64,000 nucleotides of DNA from Ochotona curzoniae (lineage: Eukaryota > Chordata > Mammalia > Lagomorpha > Ochotonidae). The DNA lies in the NCBI RefSeq assembly GCF_017591425.1, contig NW_024466599.1:72830501-72894500 (forward strand), in the 5' to 3' direction. The position numbers were made by a program, and so were the translations under genes. The first letter of the stretch is position 1; each line of letters begins with the position of its first letter. Under the pieces are notes generated by a model. The model made no database searches and was not told the DNA's origin. It was given only the letters and a program-made list of their open reading frames with translations. Positions 35,040-46,930 of the stretch are shown here, piece by piece.

Positions 35040-35935
35040 TGCCCTGGCTGAGCCAGACACGTGGTCTTCCCAACACACATGGCCACAGGTTTCCACTCCA
35101 CTTTTGCCGTGCAGTGATTCCTTCTGTCCGTCTTTCAGATACCATGGATTTTACATAGAAGTTGCACGGCTTTCACCCACAGTTTCTTCTGCTTTTTTTC
35201 TAACTCTACCAATAATGCTGTATACCCCAACGGCATCCTTAACTGTGCCTTGTACTTCATTTTAGTGCCACTTGGGTCTCCATCAGACCAGAACAATTTG
35301 TTTGACCTTCAGAATCTTGATTCTCTTGAAAAGTATAGACCTGTGATTTTGTAGGATGGTCTTGAATTTGGTTTGTTTGATGTTTTCCATGATTGGGTTC
35401 AGACTCTGCATTTTTTGGCCGCAACATCATGTCCGTGGCTCTGTATTTTCCGCTGCACTTCATCAGGTGATGTGTGGCATGGATTTGTCACGGCATGGGT
35501 GAGGTTAACTTTGATCATTTGAATAAAGCAGCACTTGCTGTGTTTCTTTAGTATAAAGTTACACTTTCCCCCTGTAATTGATGACTATTTCATGGGAAGA
35601 GATTTCGAGCTTATGTAAATATCCAATGTTTCATCCACTAGTTTATGAATCCACTTTTGTTTCTTGCTTCAATTGCAATGTAAATGCTTGCCAAAGAGAA
35701 ATTTCCTAATTCTACCATTTTCTCTAAAATTACAAGCTTGTTCTCTAAGAAAAAAATCTTTTTTATTTCCTTATTTTTTTTCATTCACTTATTTGCATTA
35801 CTGTGAGTTCCTGTTTTATTCAGTGAGATGATGTCACGCTACCATTATTTATTTGATGATCAAATTGTGTCTGTTTGGGTTATGGGGATGCTTCATCAGG
35901 CTGGTCCCTTCAACACTTCGTTATTCTTTTAAAAA
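35040..35935 (-). mobile_element. Old L1 3' UTR fragment, antisense
   Basis: TTTTGTAGGATGGTCTTGAA, TTGATGTTTTCCATGATTGG, GAGGTTAACTTTGATCATTT, CCCCTGTAATTGATGACTAT, TTGATGATCAAATTGTGTCT occur in the order of an L1M 3' UTR in reverse. It overlaps in content with the fragment at 53480. The left boundary is uncertain. Confidence 0.75.
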
Positions 35936-36759
35936 GTTTTTGCCTTCTTGTGTGTAGGATGCTCTGGGCTCTTAGAGTACTTCGTGTCACAAGGTATAGT
36001 TATGCACTTCCGTGAGAAGTGTTGTCTCCTCTCATTTAGAAGTCAAGATCTGGCTGCTTGATGTGGCAAAGCTTTTGGGAGTGCTGACGTTCCCAGATCT
36101 TCTTAGGAGATGAGTTTGGAAATATGTCCCAGCATACACAAGCATATGCATTTGAATACACACATGTGGATGTCTTTATTCTCTAATATCTATTGATAGA
36201 TTAGTTAGTCATTTGAAAACCTCTTGTCCCAGCTTTCCTCTGAATAACTTTGTAACTCAATTTTCTGGCAGCGAAACACCCAAGCCCCACTCCTTTTAAT
36301 GCTGTGATTTTTGGGGTTCAGGGCACCTGCATGTGTGCGGCAACATTCTGAGTCCTTCTCTCACCACATACCCCATTCAAGTAAGCCCATGATAAATTCC
36401 TGTTAACATGTCAGCTAGAATTTATGCTTTAATTGAAATAGTTCCCCCATGTTATTTCACTTCTTCTACACTCTCCCTCTTTCCCTCTCCTTATCCACCT
36501 ACATCCAGAATCAAATACACAACCAAGGCAATGTAACTGCTACAGGGGCACAGGCTGAGCCCACAGATGAGGCATATGTCATATACTGATCTGACGCAAT
36601 GATGTTGACTATAACTTCTTCAGATACTGAACAAGTTCCTAGTGATAGAAATACTGGAATTCATTGCCATAGGAAGTGGTTCCTCTTTAAAGATTAGTCA
36701 TATTTAAATATGTCACTTTCCCATATTTTTATAGGGAAATTTTCAAGATTATGTTGTCT

Positions 36760-37047
36760 GTGATTTCAATAAAAATTTTATTTTATGCACTTGAAAGGCA
36801 GAGTTGGAGTGGGATGTAGAGAGAGATGGAGATCTTCATTTGCTGGTTGACTCACCAAATGGCTGCAACTTCCTGGGCAGGGGCAGGCTGAAGCCAGGAG
36901 CCAGAAACTTCAGCTGTGCCTCCTGTGTTTGTGCAGAGATCCCAAGAGTTGAAACAAGAGCAGCCAGGACTTGACCTGGTATCCATATTGAATGCTGGCA
37001 TTGTAAGTAGCACCTGAGCTCATTATGCAACAACTCCAGCACCAAGG
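36760..37047 (-). mobile_element. C-repeat SINE, old
   Basis: GCACTTGAAAGGCAGAGTTG, AGATCTTCATTTGCTGG and the decayed head CATTATGCAACAACTCCAGC. Confidence 0.85.
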
Positions 37048-37079
37048 ATCACTTGCATGGATAATTTCTTTTTCTTTTC

Positions 37080-37381
37080 TTTTTTAAAGAAATAGATATT
37101 TGTTTTCGTTGGAAAGTCAGATTTACATAGAAAAAGAGAAACAGAGAGAAAGATCCATGTGCTGGTTCACTCCCCAAGTGGCCACAATGGCTAGAGCTGA
37201 GCTGATCCAAAGCCAGGAGCCGGGAACTACTTCTGGGTCTTCCATGTAGCTGCAGGATCTCAAGGGTTTGGACCACCCTATAATGATTTCTCAGGCCACA
37301 AACAGCAGCCAGGGTACATAGTGGTGCCCGTATGGGATTCTGGCACATGCAATGCGAGACTTTAGCCCCAGAGCCGATCCT
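37080..37381 (-). mobile_element. C-repeat SINE, intermediate
   Basis: GGAAAGTCAGATTTACATAG, GATCCATGTGCTGGTTCACT, GTATGGGATTCTGGCACATG. It lies immediately after the previous SINE. Confidence 0.88.
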
Positions 37382-37384
37382 CAT

Positions 37385-39115
37385 GATTACTTTCAATGTG
37401 CTTTCTTTTGCTACTCATTTCAACAGTGGGTTTCATAATTTTTTAGAAATTCCTTTGAAGTTATTGGTCTTTCCACAAATGCAATTTCCATTTTTTAGCA
37501 AAAATATCTAAAGGCACAAGAGATCCATATGATGACAGGAAGAAAAAAAAAGCACATCAACCAATAATGTAAAGTTTTGCATGGTTTTTTGCATAAAGCA
37601 AATGCTATTATGCAAATGCTTTGGCCAAATCTTTACATTAACAGAAAACATTGTCCTTGTAATTGGTTAAAGAAAATGTATTGAACACCTTAAAGTTGTG
37701 CGACAGTGCACGGCCTGGCCATATTGTCAGATTCTGAGGCATGGCTCTGCAAGGCATCTGGGCTATGGATTAGTATTTCTCTATGACAGAGTTGTTGTTC
37801 AGTAGTTTTGTTGCTGTATTATGGGTGCATTTACATTGGCAGATCACAGTATAAAGTACTTTGTTGTGAGTGAAGCATCCACCTTGACTCTACCTTGCAG
37901 CATCACTAGAATCATGATTAAAAGAAAGTTGAAACTCCAGTACTGACACCTTGGACATATTTATGAGCCCTTCTTCTGTGTTCACTTCTCAAGATTCTCA
38001 TGAAATTGATGGACCATCCAGAGAGGGTATTTAAAATACTATAGGAGCACAACGAATGGGAAGAGCATGATCAATGGCTGGATTAACAGGTGCCCCCTTC
38101 TGCCAAAGTGCCTCTTTCTGCTCCTACTCACCTGAGGTTGCCTACATTTCTGACATTGTGGCAATTAGAGAGGGAAGTGTTTGACCCTACTGCTTCACCC
38201 CACTCATTCAACAGGTATAATAGATCATTGGCATATTTGGATAGACTTTTCAGAGAATTAGCATGCACCCTCAATTCTGTTTTGCTTTGGGGCAGATCTG
38301 AGGCTCTTGATCTACATGGTTGGTGTAGGTGCAGCCTATCATTGCATTAGTAAGTCACCACAACTACCTGCACATCAGTGTGAAGGCGTTTTACTCTCTT
38401 CTGGCCACAGAAAAATCATACTTACATGCCAGTATGGATTCTTGGCATGTTTTGGAAGTTTCGGGATTCCTGAATCTTTTCTGTTGTATCACTGATGGAT
38501 GTCTAAGATCCAGTATTGCATAGCATGATGCTTATTTTAATGACTCCAGCAATGATTTGAGCTAGTCCATGGAATGAATGAACAATTGTCATGCTGCCTT
38601 CTAGATAGTCATTAAGCGTTCTACCCCCGTCTTTCCCTCCCTGCTTCCTTTCTCTTATTTTTATTTCATAAACCTCTTGATCCCCAATCTGTGGTTCTCT
38701 ATACAACAGACTCTTTTATCATTAAGACAATGCTTCCATTATGCATGATCCTTCTTGAATATATATATTATATATAACATATAATTATATATGTATATAT
38801 GTATATATAATTATATATGTATATTTCAGTTAGGCATCCTGTATGCAATTCTATGTCAACTCAGAGCTGCTTTTATCTGGTGTTCACCAAGACTTTCTCT
38901 CTCTCTCATGTATATATTTAATTCCAGCACTAGTTAGCTGTGATATACGCAGAGTCAAAAAATCAGCTTTGAAAACCACTAGCTCTGGCTCCATGTGCTT
39001 AAAACCAGAGAGTAAGAGTGCTTGTTTCATTGGGTTTTGTGTGTGTTAAGTGACGCAATACCTTGCAGAACTCATTCCCAATTAGACACACTGTAAGAAA
39101 TGCTAGAATATAGAC
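37385..39115. other. 1.7 kb of intron before the terminal exon, no gene seen
   Basis: Unassigned sequence with an AT-dinucleotide tract at 38757-38827. No coding sequence recognised until the splice acceptor at 39380. Confidence 0.55.
38757..38827. repeat. (TA)n-rich simple repeat
   Basis: Imperfect TATATA and TATATG units, self-complementary, able to form a cruciform or long hairpin. Confidence 0.92.
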
Positions 39116-39119
39116 TGTA

Positions 39120-39205
39120 CAGAGGTCTGGGGCCTTTGCTGTGTTCACATACACCTGGTATAGTCTGTGGCACTTAGAGAATACTCAACAGATGCTTGTC
39201 AGCTG
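39120..39205 (+). mobile_element. L2 LINE 3' end fragment
   Basis: CACCTGGTATAGTCTGTGGC, ACTTAGAGAATACTCAACAG and ATGCTTGTCAG resemble the L2 terminus. It lies 175 bp before the terminal TMEM182 exon. Confidence 0.55.
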
Positions 39206-39380
39206 CAGCTGATGTCCTATAGCTGTAGCCTCCTCCCCGATGCTCCTGAATAACCAGGGGCTGGATAGACTGCACTTGACCTAATTGCAAATATGTTTTT
39301 AGAGGTAGCTTCTTGGGCAAATGGTTGGTTGAGTCGACTGTTCTGGAAAAGGCTAACGGTCTCCTGCTTGTTTTCCTCAG

Positions 39381-39601
39381 GAATCCTGTTTTCCATGGTG
39401 GTGTTGCTGTACGTGATCTGGGTCCAGGCTGTGGCCGACATAGAAGGCTACAAAAACATGAAAATGCAAGATTGCTTGGATTTCCATCCTTCTGTTCTGT
39501 ATGGCTGGTCATTTTTCCTGGCGCCGGCTGGGATCTTCTTCTCTTTGCTAGCCGGATTACTATTTCTCATTGTTGGACGGCACATTCAGATCCATCACTA
39601 A
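39381..39601 (+). CDS. TMEM182: TMEM182 terminal coding exon with stop codon
   Basis: The exon starts after the acceptor TTTTCCTCAG. Its first two bases complete a glycine codon begun by the exon ending at 23099. It encodes 72 further residues, [15 protein letters not shown] to GRHIQIHH, then TAA at 39599-39601. Two strongly hydrophobic segments, [18 protein letters not shown] and [24 protein letters not shown], are the third and fourth membrane spans. The loop between them ([24 protein letters not shown]) is the second extracellular loop in the claudin-like topology. The tail after the last span is only a few residues long. There is no frameshift or premature stop, so the gene looks functional in this part. 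An ATG-initiated frame overlapping the 5' edge at 39293 is intronic readthrough. Confidence 0.97.
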
Positions 39602-39913
39602 TCAAACTGTTGCCTCTGGTATTTTCTTGAGAAATTTAAAACACAGTGTATTTGTTTTGTTTTGTTTTTTCATTTTTGTTTCAATGATCCCAGCATGGTT
39701 CTAGTGGACGTATCTTATAAGTTGCCATTTGATTGAACAATTTTACTAGTGGTTTACCCTGTGATGAAGGTCCTAGGATCTCTTCAGAAAGCAGCGTACT
39801 TCTTATCCCAGTGTTGTCAAGGACCTAACCCTTCAGGGAGCTGAGAGGTGGCTCTGCCTTTCACAGCACCTTGCAAAGTCCTGTTGACAGTATGATGATC
39901 TTTGCCTGGGCAA

Positions 39914-39919
39914 AATAAA
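39914..39919 (+). terminator. Candidate proximal poly(A) signal AATAAA of TMEM182
   Basis: AATAAA about 310 bases after the stop codon, with T/G-rich sequence just downstream (TTTGGTTTCAAGTCTTCTTGG). A second AATAAA occurs at 39969-39974. Use of either would give a short 3' UTR isoform. This is inferred from the motif only. Confidence 0.4.
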
Positions 39920-41638
39920 ATTTGGTTTCAAGTCTTCTTGGCGCAGTCTCTTCTGCTCTTAACTGAAAAATAAACTCTGGAGAATAATTAAGAATTGAAG
40001 CCAAACAGCACAAAGCATTCACTCCCTTTCTTTTCCCTGCACATCCATAGCCACATACATATTCACAGACCACTGTGAGCAAATGATTTATTCTTTAAAA
40101 ATACACAGCAATTGGCATGCTGTGGGTGGGAGATGGTTACAATGGGCCACAACAGCTTTTTCTGCTTTCTTAGTTTGGTTAACTAAACTGCATGGTTACA
40201 TAAATGTTAAACTAAATTTAAACAGAAAATATCTACACTAAATTATACATAATGCTGACTAGATTTTTAGGAACTTAATGTAGGTTAATTGTATAATGTA
40301 ATACAGCTTAAAATATATAAAAACCAAGTCCCTGAACTTTTAACATAATTGTATTCAATATTTTTAAATTCCCATTTAAAAAATTATATTGCTAAGATGT
40401 TCAGCATGTGAAAATTTATTAATGAAATGTGCTTTTAATATTCTCTAGCTATAAACTTTCAAAATACTTCCATATGAGGGTTATAATAGCCTTTTATGAA
40501 AAGACTCTGGAATATTAGAGATTTTATAGCTTTTACTTCTTCTGACCATTTGAGTCCCTTAATTTTTGTTTCTTAGTCTCTCCATTGTTACCGTAGGCGT
40601 ATTAACATTTACTGATCTGAAGTATCCTTTAACCTCATGGGAGATTTCATGAGGAAAAGAAGTCGTCAATTGTTCACTTAGACATTTTGCATTTTAAAGA
40701 TTCTCCTTTGGCAGTAACACCGAGAGACCTATGTCATTTTGTGTCCTGGAAACTTCCACCATGGACAAAATCAATGGAAGAGAGCAACTGCACAGCTGGT
40801 AAGCTTTCTTGGAGGTGGCCTGCTCCAGTCCGCAGTGGTGAGAGCCGCAGACGCAGCTCGGAGGCAGAGGAATGACCCGCCTTGAAGGATCTTTGGCATG
40901 GATGGACTCTGGCTTTCCTGCACCTGCTCCTGTGATGCAGTGGTTGCTGAGGTCTGTTGTGCATGTCCGGGATAATCCAAGGAAAAAAAAGAATTATGGG
41001 TTCTTTTAGGCACAGTGATTGCAATATTAAGTTATAGCACACCGTTAAGTTTTCCAGACGAGGCTAGATGTATTTGATTAGCTCATGTCCTCTGTAAATA
41101 CAGTTCTTCAGTGTAGATCTTTGGCATGGGATCGTTTTCTGATACACTGAGAGCCATTGATATTTCAGATACAAACTGCACTTAGTAATGGTGTAAACAT
41201 TTGTTCATTGCAGACAGTTGCCTTAACTTTCTAACACTTGTATGCAGCTGCTATATATTTAACCTAAAGCAATTAGTAGAATAGCCGATATAGATGACAT
41301 TTTTACACAGACACACCTTGGAAGTATTTTGTCGTTGCAACACATCAAGCAGATTATTTTCAAAGTTGTTTCTTGGTCTGTTTTACAAAAGGAAGGAAGG
41401 CAGGTGAGCTGTATTTCCAATGTCAATGTATAAAATAGTAGCATTTTACAGCACATTGTTGTAACAGCCTAGTATCTGATTTGGGATACTCTGTTTCAAG
41501 TCCTTACTGCATCCATTTCTTTTCAGAATGCTTGCAACAAAGTGTTAAAATCTTTCTTAAATGTGTTGATTTTTGTGCAATATGAAATTTCAGTTTAATG
41601 AATAAGAAACCTTTTCAGTGATACTTCTAAGCAAAGTG

Positions 41639-41644
41639 AATAAA
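41639..41644 (+). terminator. Candidate distal poly(A) signal AATAAA of TMEM182
   Basis: AATAAA followed within 10-30 bases by the GT-rich stretch GGGTGGTGAGCTGTGCCC is the usual arrangement of a cleavage/polyadenylation site. It lies 2.04 kb after the stop codon, at the end of the repeat-free block. Confidence 0.55.
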
Positions 41645-42375
41645 GAGGGTGGTGAGCTGTGCCCTTGGAATTTGGTGAAATTTTGATTGTCTTGGATTCA
41701 GTTGGGCATCAGTGAGTACAGGCTTTGGAACTACCTGCGGGAAACTATTCAAGTAGAGAGAAGCTTACTCATGTGGTTCAATTTAGAAGCTGATTATCAA
41801 GTTCCTTAAAAAAAATAATAAGTGCACTTTTAATGGTCATTAGAGCGACACTTAACCACTAGTCCACAGGTTCATTTGCTGAAGTTTAGAATCAAAATCA
41901 TTATAAAGGACTTTGTTGGAGGAGATATCAGTATTTGATTATTCATCTATTGATCTATTGATCCTTAACATATATGGGAGCATGTGTATGTGTTGGTGGG
42001 TGTGGGTATGTTTTAATAGTTGTTAAGTTTTGTTAGAAGGATAAAAATGAATGACAAAAATCAATACATTTCAATTGAGCAACATTTAAATATCAATTTC
42101 TCTCAGTATGCAGTAATGAAGCTGTATTTCCCTGAGTACCACTTTATTTTGTTCAATTAAAATGGTTTATTCTGCTCAACACAAAATCCAATTTATATTA
42201 TCATGAAGGAAGCCAAATTTGTCTCGTACGTAGACTTAGAATGACAGGAACAATCAACAAATACAGGTTGTAGGTACAATCAGCTGGACATGAGTCTGTA
42301 GGTGAGCAGAAATATAGTAAAGGCCCGGCAGTGCTGGGATGACATGGAAAGATTATATCAACAAGTCAAGATCAG

Positions 42376-42662
42376 ATTTTTAAAAGGTTTATTTTTATTT
42401 ATTTCAAAAGCAGAGTTTGAGAGGGAGAGAAAGAGGGGGGCTTTTCATTTGCTGGTTCTTTGCTCACAAGTGCCTAAGGCCAAAGCCAGGGTCCCATGAA
42501 GTTCTTACAGGTCTCCCACATGGGTACAGAGGCCCAGGGACCTGGATCATCATCTACTGCCTTTCCAGGCACATCAGCAGGGCTGTAGCTCAGAGGTGGA
42601 GCAGCCAGGGTAGGAACTAGTGCCCAAATGGAACACCAGTACAATGCTACAGTGCTGGCTCC
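42376..42662 (-). mobile_element. C-repeat SINE, old
   Basis: AAAAGGTTTATTTTTATTTA tail, GAGTTTGAGAGGGAGAGAAA, GACCTGGATCATCATCTACT and head ACAGTGCTGGCTCCAAG. Confidence 0.88.
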
Positions 42663-42717
42663 AAGACCAGATTTGATTGTGTTAGACCCAAGGGATTGCA
42701 CAGATAATTGAATTTTT

Positions 42718-43044
42718 TTTTTCAAAGATTTATTTTTATTATTTTCTCATTGGAAAGGCGGATATACAGAGAGGAGAGACAGAGAGGAAGATCTTCCATC
42801 CGATGATTCACTCCCCAAGTGAGCGCAACGGGCCGATACTATGCCGATCCGAAGCCAGGAGCCTCTTCCGGGTCTCCCACGCAGGTGCAGGGTCCCAAAG
42901 CCTTGGGCCGTCCTCGACTGCTTTCCCGGGCCACAGGCAGGGAGCTGGAAGGGAAGCGGGGCTGCCGGGATTAGAACCGGCGCCCATATGGGATCCCGGG
43001 CGTGCTAGGCGAGGACCTTAACCACTTGCGCCACCGCGCCGGGC
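42718..43044 (-). mobile_element. Very young C-repeat SINE with 15-bp target-site duplication
   Basis: Flanked by GATAATTGAATTTTT at 42703-42717 and 43045-43059. It keeps the highest CpG content of any copy here (CCACGCAGG, GCGCCACCGCGCCGGGC), so it looks the most recent. Confidence 0.96.
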
Positions 43045-43059
43045 GATAATTGAATTTTT

Positions 43060-44710
43060 AATGCTTGAAAAAGTTAAGTATATGGAGAAATTTCCCCAGT
43101 AGTAATCAAACATAGATGGAGGAATTCCAACAAGAAACTAAGAAGAACATGTTTGGATATGTTTAAAACAAGGAGTAGGGAAATGATTGAGATCTGCCTT
43201 ATTTTAACAAGGAGACACTGAGCAAAGAGCTATTTACTGGAGTTAGTAAGAAAAAGATGAAAGGAAGAAAATGTTCATTGAGAGCCTAGAGTTTCTGAAT
43301 TATTTAATAAAGGCAAATGTTAGGAGGCCTAACTTCAGAAAACAAAATCCAGCCGGAACTAGCCTGTGAGAGGGGTATGCATTCTAAGAAAATTAGAAAC
43401 AATAGTGGAAATTCTCTAAGGGCCCACTCTGGTCCTGATAGGATGGATCATGCACCCAGCCAGAGTGTAGCTGTGAAAGGTAAGCTGAAGGACATGTCGA
43501 AGGTTAAGTTTTAAAGAATCACCTGCCACAGAACGTAAAGAATCACATTTTATGAGCAAAGCTAGCGATTTTATTTCATTGTATCTGAACAAACCACAAA
43601 CCTAAATTGATCCACATAGAAATAACTTCTGCATAGCTTACCCCTATAATCTATTTTCATACAATTTATCTAGAATGGAGCTTTGTAAGTATCTAAATTA
43701 GAATGACTTTGGATTCTTCAAGTGATAATGATTTTTTCTGGTTGGCACAAATGACAGGAAGAGTCTCGATTGGCTTTATGAAATGAATAGGGCTGGAGTA
43801 ATTGGCGTCCTGCGCTGCTTCTGAGTATTATGTAGATAATTTAGGGGGAGAGGTCTCCACGGGATAAAATAAGTGCACACACAGCAAAGATGTTAATATT
43901 CTCCTTCTTGTGGGAGTCCACGAGTTATTGTGGCATAATTCACAGAAAATGTAGGACAGTTCTCCCTTTCTATGACAATTCCTTTTATCTCTTTTAACAT
44001 TTCTTTTTCCATTAATTCTGAAGAGAGACTGTTACTGTTCAAAATTCACCAATGGCCCTAAAAACTCTAAAGAATAAATGTTTCAGCAACATAGTTCAGG
44101 AAGAGACTCATATGTAAAGAATACCACTTAATGCCTCATGTTTTGGTGTAGCAGATACAAAGATATTATAAGAAATATCAATGTGTTATTTTCCTCTCTG
44201 AAGATACAAAGGGCATTTTTTTTCCCCTCCTGGTTTCTGCAGGTATATGTAAATCAACTGGAAGAGACGTGAAGTAACAAGTGGCATTAGCCTGTTTGTG
44301 TGTATGTGTACATTTGCTAATATAACTATGTGTGTTTCTATAGATGTAGACATTTGTGTTCTATGTATATATGTATCAATGGAATTTGATATACCAGTAC
44401 ACATATTTCTGCATGTATGTATATTTCTGTGTGTGTGCTCTCTAAGGCTTATTGGACAAGCATACAGCCTGTTAAGAACCTTACATCTCTCACTGGAGTA
44501 CATGGATTGAATTGCAGCCTGAGTTTTGGAATCCAGCCTCCTGCTGAAGCAGACCCCTTGAGATAGCAGGGATGCCTCAAGGAGTTGGGTTCTGACTGCT
44601 TGTATGAGTAATCTAGGTGGACTTTCTGGTTCCCAGCAGAAGCCCCAGGCCTTGAATCATGGTGGTTATTTGGGGGAATGGTTGGCGAATGGAAGATCTG
44701 TTTCTTAAAA
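43060..44710. other. 1.65 kb without recognised gene or named repeat
   Basis: AT-rich unassigned sequence. A GT/TA-rich stretch at 44295-44440 produces spurious frames. Confidence 0.5.
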
Positions 44711-45030
44711 ATGGGCCCAGAGCAATGGCTTGAATAACCTTCCCCCTTCAAGGGACAGGGATCCCATTTGGATACTGGCTCATGTCCCAGCTGCTCCACT
44801 TCCCATCCAGCTCCCTGCCTGTGGCCTCAAAAAGCAGCGGAGCACGGCCCAAAGCCTTGGGATCCTACACCCGCGTGAGAGACCTGGAAAAGGCTCCTGG
44901 TTCCTGGCTTCAGATTAGCTCAGCTCCATCCGTTGCAGCCACTTGGGGCATGAATAAACGGACAGAAGATCTTCCTCTCTGTCTCTCCTCATCCGTGTAT
45001 ATCTGATTTTCCAATAAATTTTTTAAAATT
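44711..45030 (+). mobile_element. C-repeat SINE, sense
   Basis: GGGCCCAGAGCAATGGCTTG head, CATCCAGCTCCCTGCCTGTG, AGATCTTCCTCTCTGTCTCT and CCAATAAATTTTTTAAAA tail. Confidence 0.92.
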
Positions 45031-45152
45031 ATGAAAAATGAAGAACCAGCAGTAATGCATCAAATATGCTTTACACAACTGCAAGGAAGATGTAATTGGA
45101 CTGTGCCCGGCTGCAAAGATTTGTATTTCAAGTGGTTAAAGTAATGTGACGG

Positions 45153-45412
45153 GGGGCTGGTACAATAGCTCAGCTGGCTAATCCTCTGCTTGTAAATGCC
45201 AGCATCCTAGATGGATATGCTTTGTGTCCCTTCTGTTGCACTGCCCATGCAGCTCCCTGCTTGTGGCCTGGGAAAACAGTGAAGAATGACCCAAAACTTC
45301 GGACTCTGCACCCACACGGGAGACTCAGTAGAAGCAGTGAATACAAGGTCTTTCTATTATCTCCCTCTCTCTGGGAATCTGCCTTTCTGATAAAAAATGA
45401 ATACTTTTTAAA
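45153..45412 (+). mobile_element. C-repeat SINE, sense, internally shortened
   Basis: GGGGCTGGTACAATAGCTCA head, CTTGTGGCCTGGGAAAACAG, then a jump after CAGTAGAAGCAG to TCTCCCTCTCTCTGGGAATC: the GGCTTCAG...GGGAGTGAA block is missing. Confidence 0.88.
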
Positions 45413-45414
45413 TA

Positions 45415-45492
45415 TAAATTCTCATGGAAAATCGACATCAAATGTAATCACATTTTCCATGAATTGTGTGAAGGCTCCTCACGTATACAGTC
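45415..45492. repeat. AAAAGTTCATGGAAA-type palindromic repeat
   Basis: AATTCTCATGGAAAATCGAC and the facing ATCACATTTTCCATGAATTG form a near inverted pair around a short spacer. Confidence 0.5.
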
Positions 45493-46081
45493 ATGTACTG
45501 CATGAAGATGTTTCATTTTGATATTGTCATGTTTTAGGAAAACAGTTGGGTACAGCCATCAGGAGCTTAGAGGAACAACCTAAGCTAAGAGATATTTTTT
45601 GGGGAGTCACCACATTTCCAGTTATGGGAGAAATAAGACCATCAGGAGAATGTCCCCCTGTGCCCTTGTAGAACCGGATATTCAGCAGATCCTAAGAATG
45701 GAGCAGAAGGAAGAGCAGAAAGACACACAAATATAATAGTCTTCATTGCTTATCAGTGAAGTGCAGAAGTAAGAACCCGGAGCATCAACACAGCTGAAGG
45801 AGAGATAAGTTCAGCTTCTTAACTAGTAATATACACTGACAGCGTTCTCGACAGGTCGGGTGTTTGTGCATAGCTTGGAGACTGCACACTGCTAGTGACA
45901 CGAAATGCCTCCTGCCTGGCTTCCCTGGATTTGCATTTGAGAGCAAAATTTCCTGTTGATTTCTATTGCCATTACTTTTAGTCCTGTCTAGAAGAGTCCC
46001 AGGGATTGCAAGAAAGCCATCTAGTGGTTTCATGGTCAACATCAGTGTTCCTCTTAAGAATAATCAAAAGGTAAACTATGA

Positions 46082-46340
46082 AGCTGGGCATTTGATGCAG
46101 TGATAAAGATGCCAGGTGGGATACTTGCTTCCCATCTCAGCATGTCTGGGTTTGAGTCCTGACCCTTCCAGTGATCTCAAGTCTCCACTGAGTGCTCCAT
46201 GAGAGGTAACAGTTGATGGCTTACCATAGGGTGACCCAGTGACTCCCGGTCATTAGGGAGTGAGCCAGTGGATGGTCGTTCTGTCTTTCCATCTGTCTTT
46301 CTCTCTGTGTCTCAGAAATCAGCAAAGTGCTTTTAAATGA
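46082..46340 (+). mobile_element. Old C-repeat-type SINE, sense
   Basis: CTGGGCATTTGATGCAGTGA, TAAAGATGCC, GTCTGGGTTTGAGTCCTGAC, CATTAGGGAGTGAGCCAGTG. Confidence 0.8.
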
Positions 46341-46447
46341 AAAGTGTAGTTTATACAAGAATGCTGTTAAAGGGTCAGAGAATGATCTCTTTCTCTTTTT
46401 TATATTATAAAATTAAGCTCAATTTAGAACTAAAGAGATTTCTCTAT

Positions 46448-46747
46448 TTAAAAAAATACATCTATTTGTGTTTATTTGAAAGGCAGATTTACAGACAGAA
46501 GGGCAGACAGAGAGGGATCTTCCACATCCAGTTTCATTCCCCAATTGGCCGCAAAAGCCAATCTGAAGGCAGAAACCTGCTCTGACTCTCCAGCGTGGGA
46601 GTAGGAGCCCACAGACCTGGGCTGTCCTCTGCTACTTCCCCAGGTCAAGGTAGGAAGCTGGGCCAGAAGCAGAGTAGGTGCAGCATGAATGAATGCTTAC
46701 TCATATGGGATGCTGATGCTTCTGGCAGAGCTACCACTCTGGTCCCA
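46448..46747 (-). mobile_element. C-repeat SINE, old
   Basis: TTTATTTGAAAGGCAGATTT, GATCTTCCACATCCAGTTTC, ACTCATATGGGATGCTGATG and the head GCTACCACTCTGGTCCC. Confidence 0.87.
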
Positions 46748-46837
46748 GGGTAGTTTATCCTTATATGATAATATGGGGAAACATCAAACGTGGATAGCAA
46801 ATGGAATAAAATATGCATTTATTCTGGTACAAGAATA

Positions 46838-46930
46838 TTTGGAAATCCATGAATATGAGGTAATCTCCAAAAAGTTCACAGAAAACATATATTGTGGAAG
46901 ACTTAGGTATACATCTTTAAAATTTAAATC
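46838..46930. repeat. AAAAGTTCATGGAAA-type short repeat
   Basis: GGTAATCTCCAAAAAGTTCA, CAGAAAACATATATTGTGGA: the shared core with local decay. Confidence 0.45.

Larger units (their letters stand above)
23100..39380 (+). other. TMEM182: TMEM182 last intron (16.3 kb, GT-AG, phase 1)
   Basis: The intron is bounded by GTGAGT at 23100 and CTCAG ending at 39380. It is filled largely with C-repeat SINEs, antisense L1 fragments and a lineage-type L1 3' end, listed separately. Unlisted stretches show no open frame resembling a known protein. Two islands within it merit attention: the CRE/NRF1 cluster at 27522-27550 and the candidate retrocopy at 33841-34319. Confidence 0.93.
39602..41665 (+). other. 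TMEM182: Probable TMEM182 3' untranslated region
   Basis: Sequence following the stop codon contains no recognisable SINE or L1 for about 2 kb, in contrast to the rest of the window, as expected for a conserved 3' UTR. It begins AT-balanced, has a T/G-rich run near 39650-39685, and becomes strongly AT-rich at 40180-40450. Candidate poly(A) signals occur early (39914, 39969) and late (41639). The last is followed by GT-rich sequence, so I place the distal end near 41660. The true end needs transcript data; the boundary is inferred. Confidence 0.7.

Noticed and set aside
39174..39630. Frames overlapping the terminal TMEM182 exon in other phases and on the other strand
   Set aside because: Shadows of the real exon, with no independent support.
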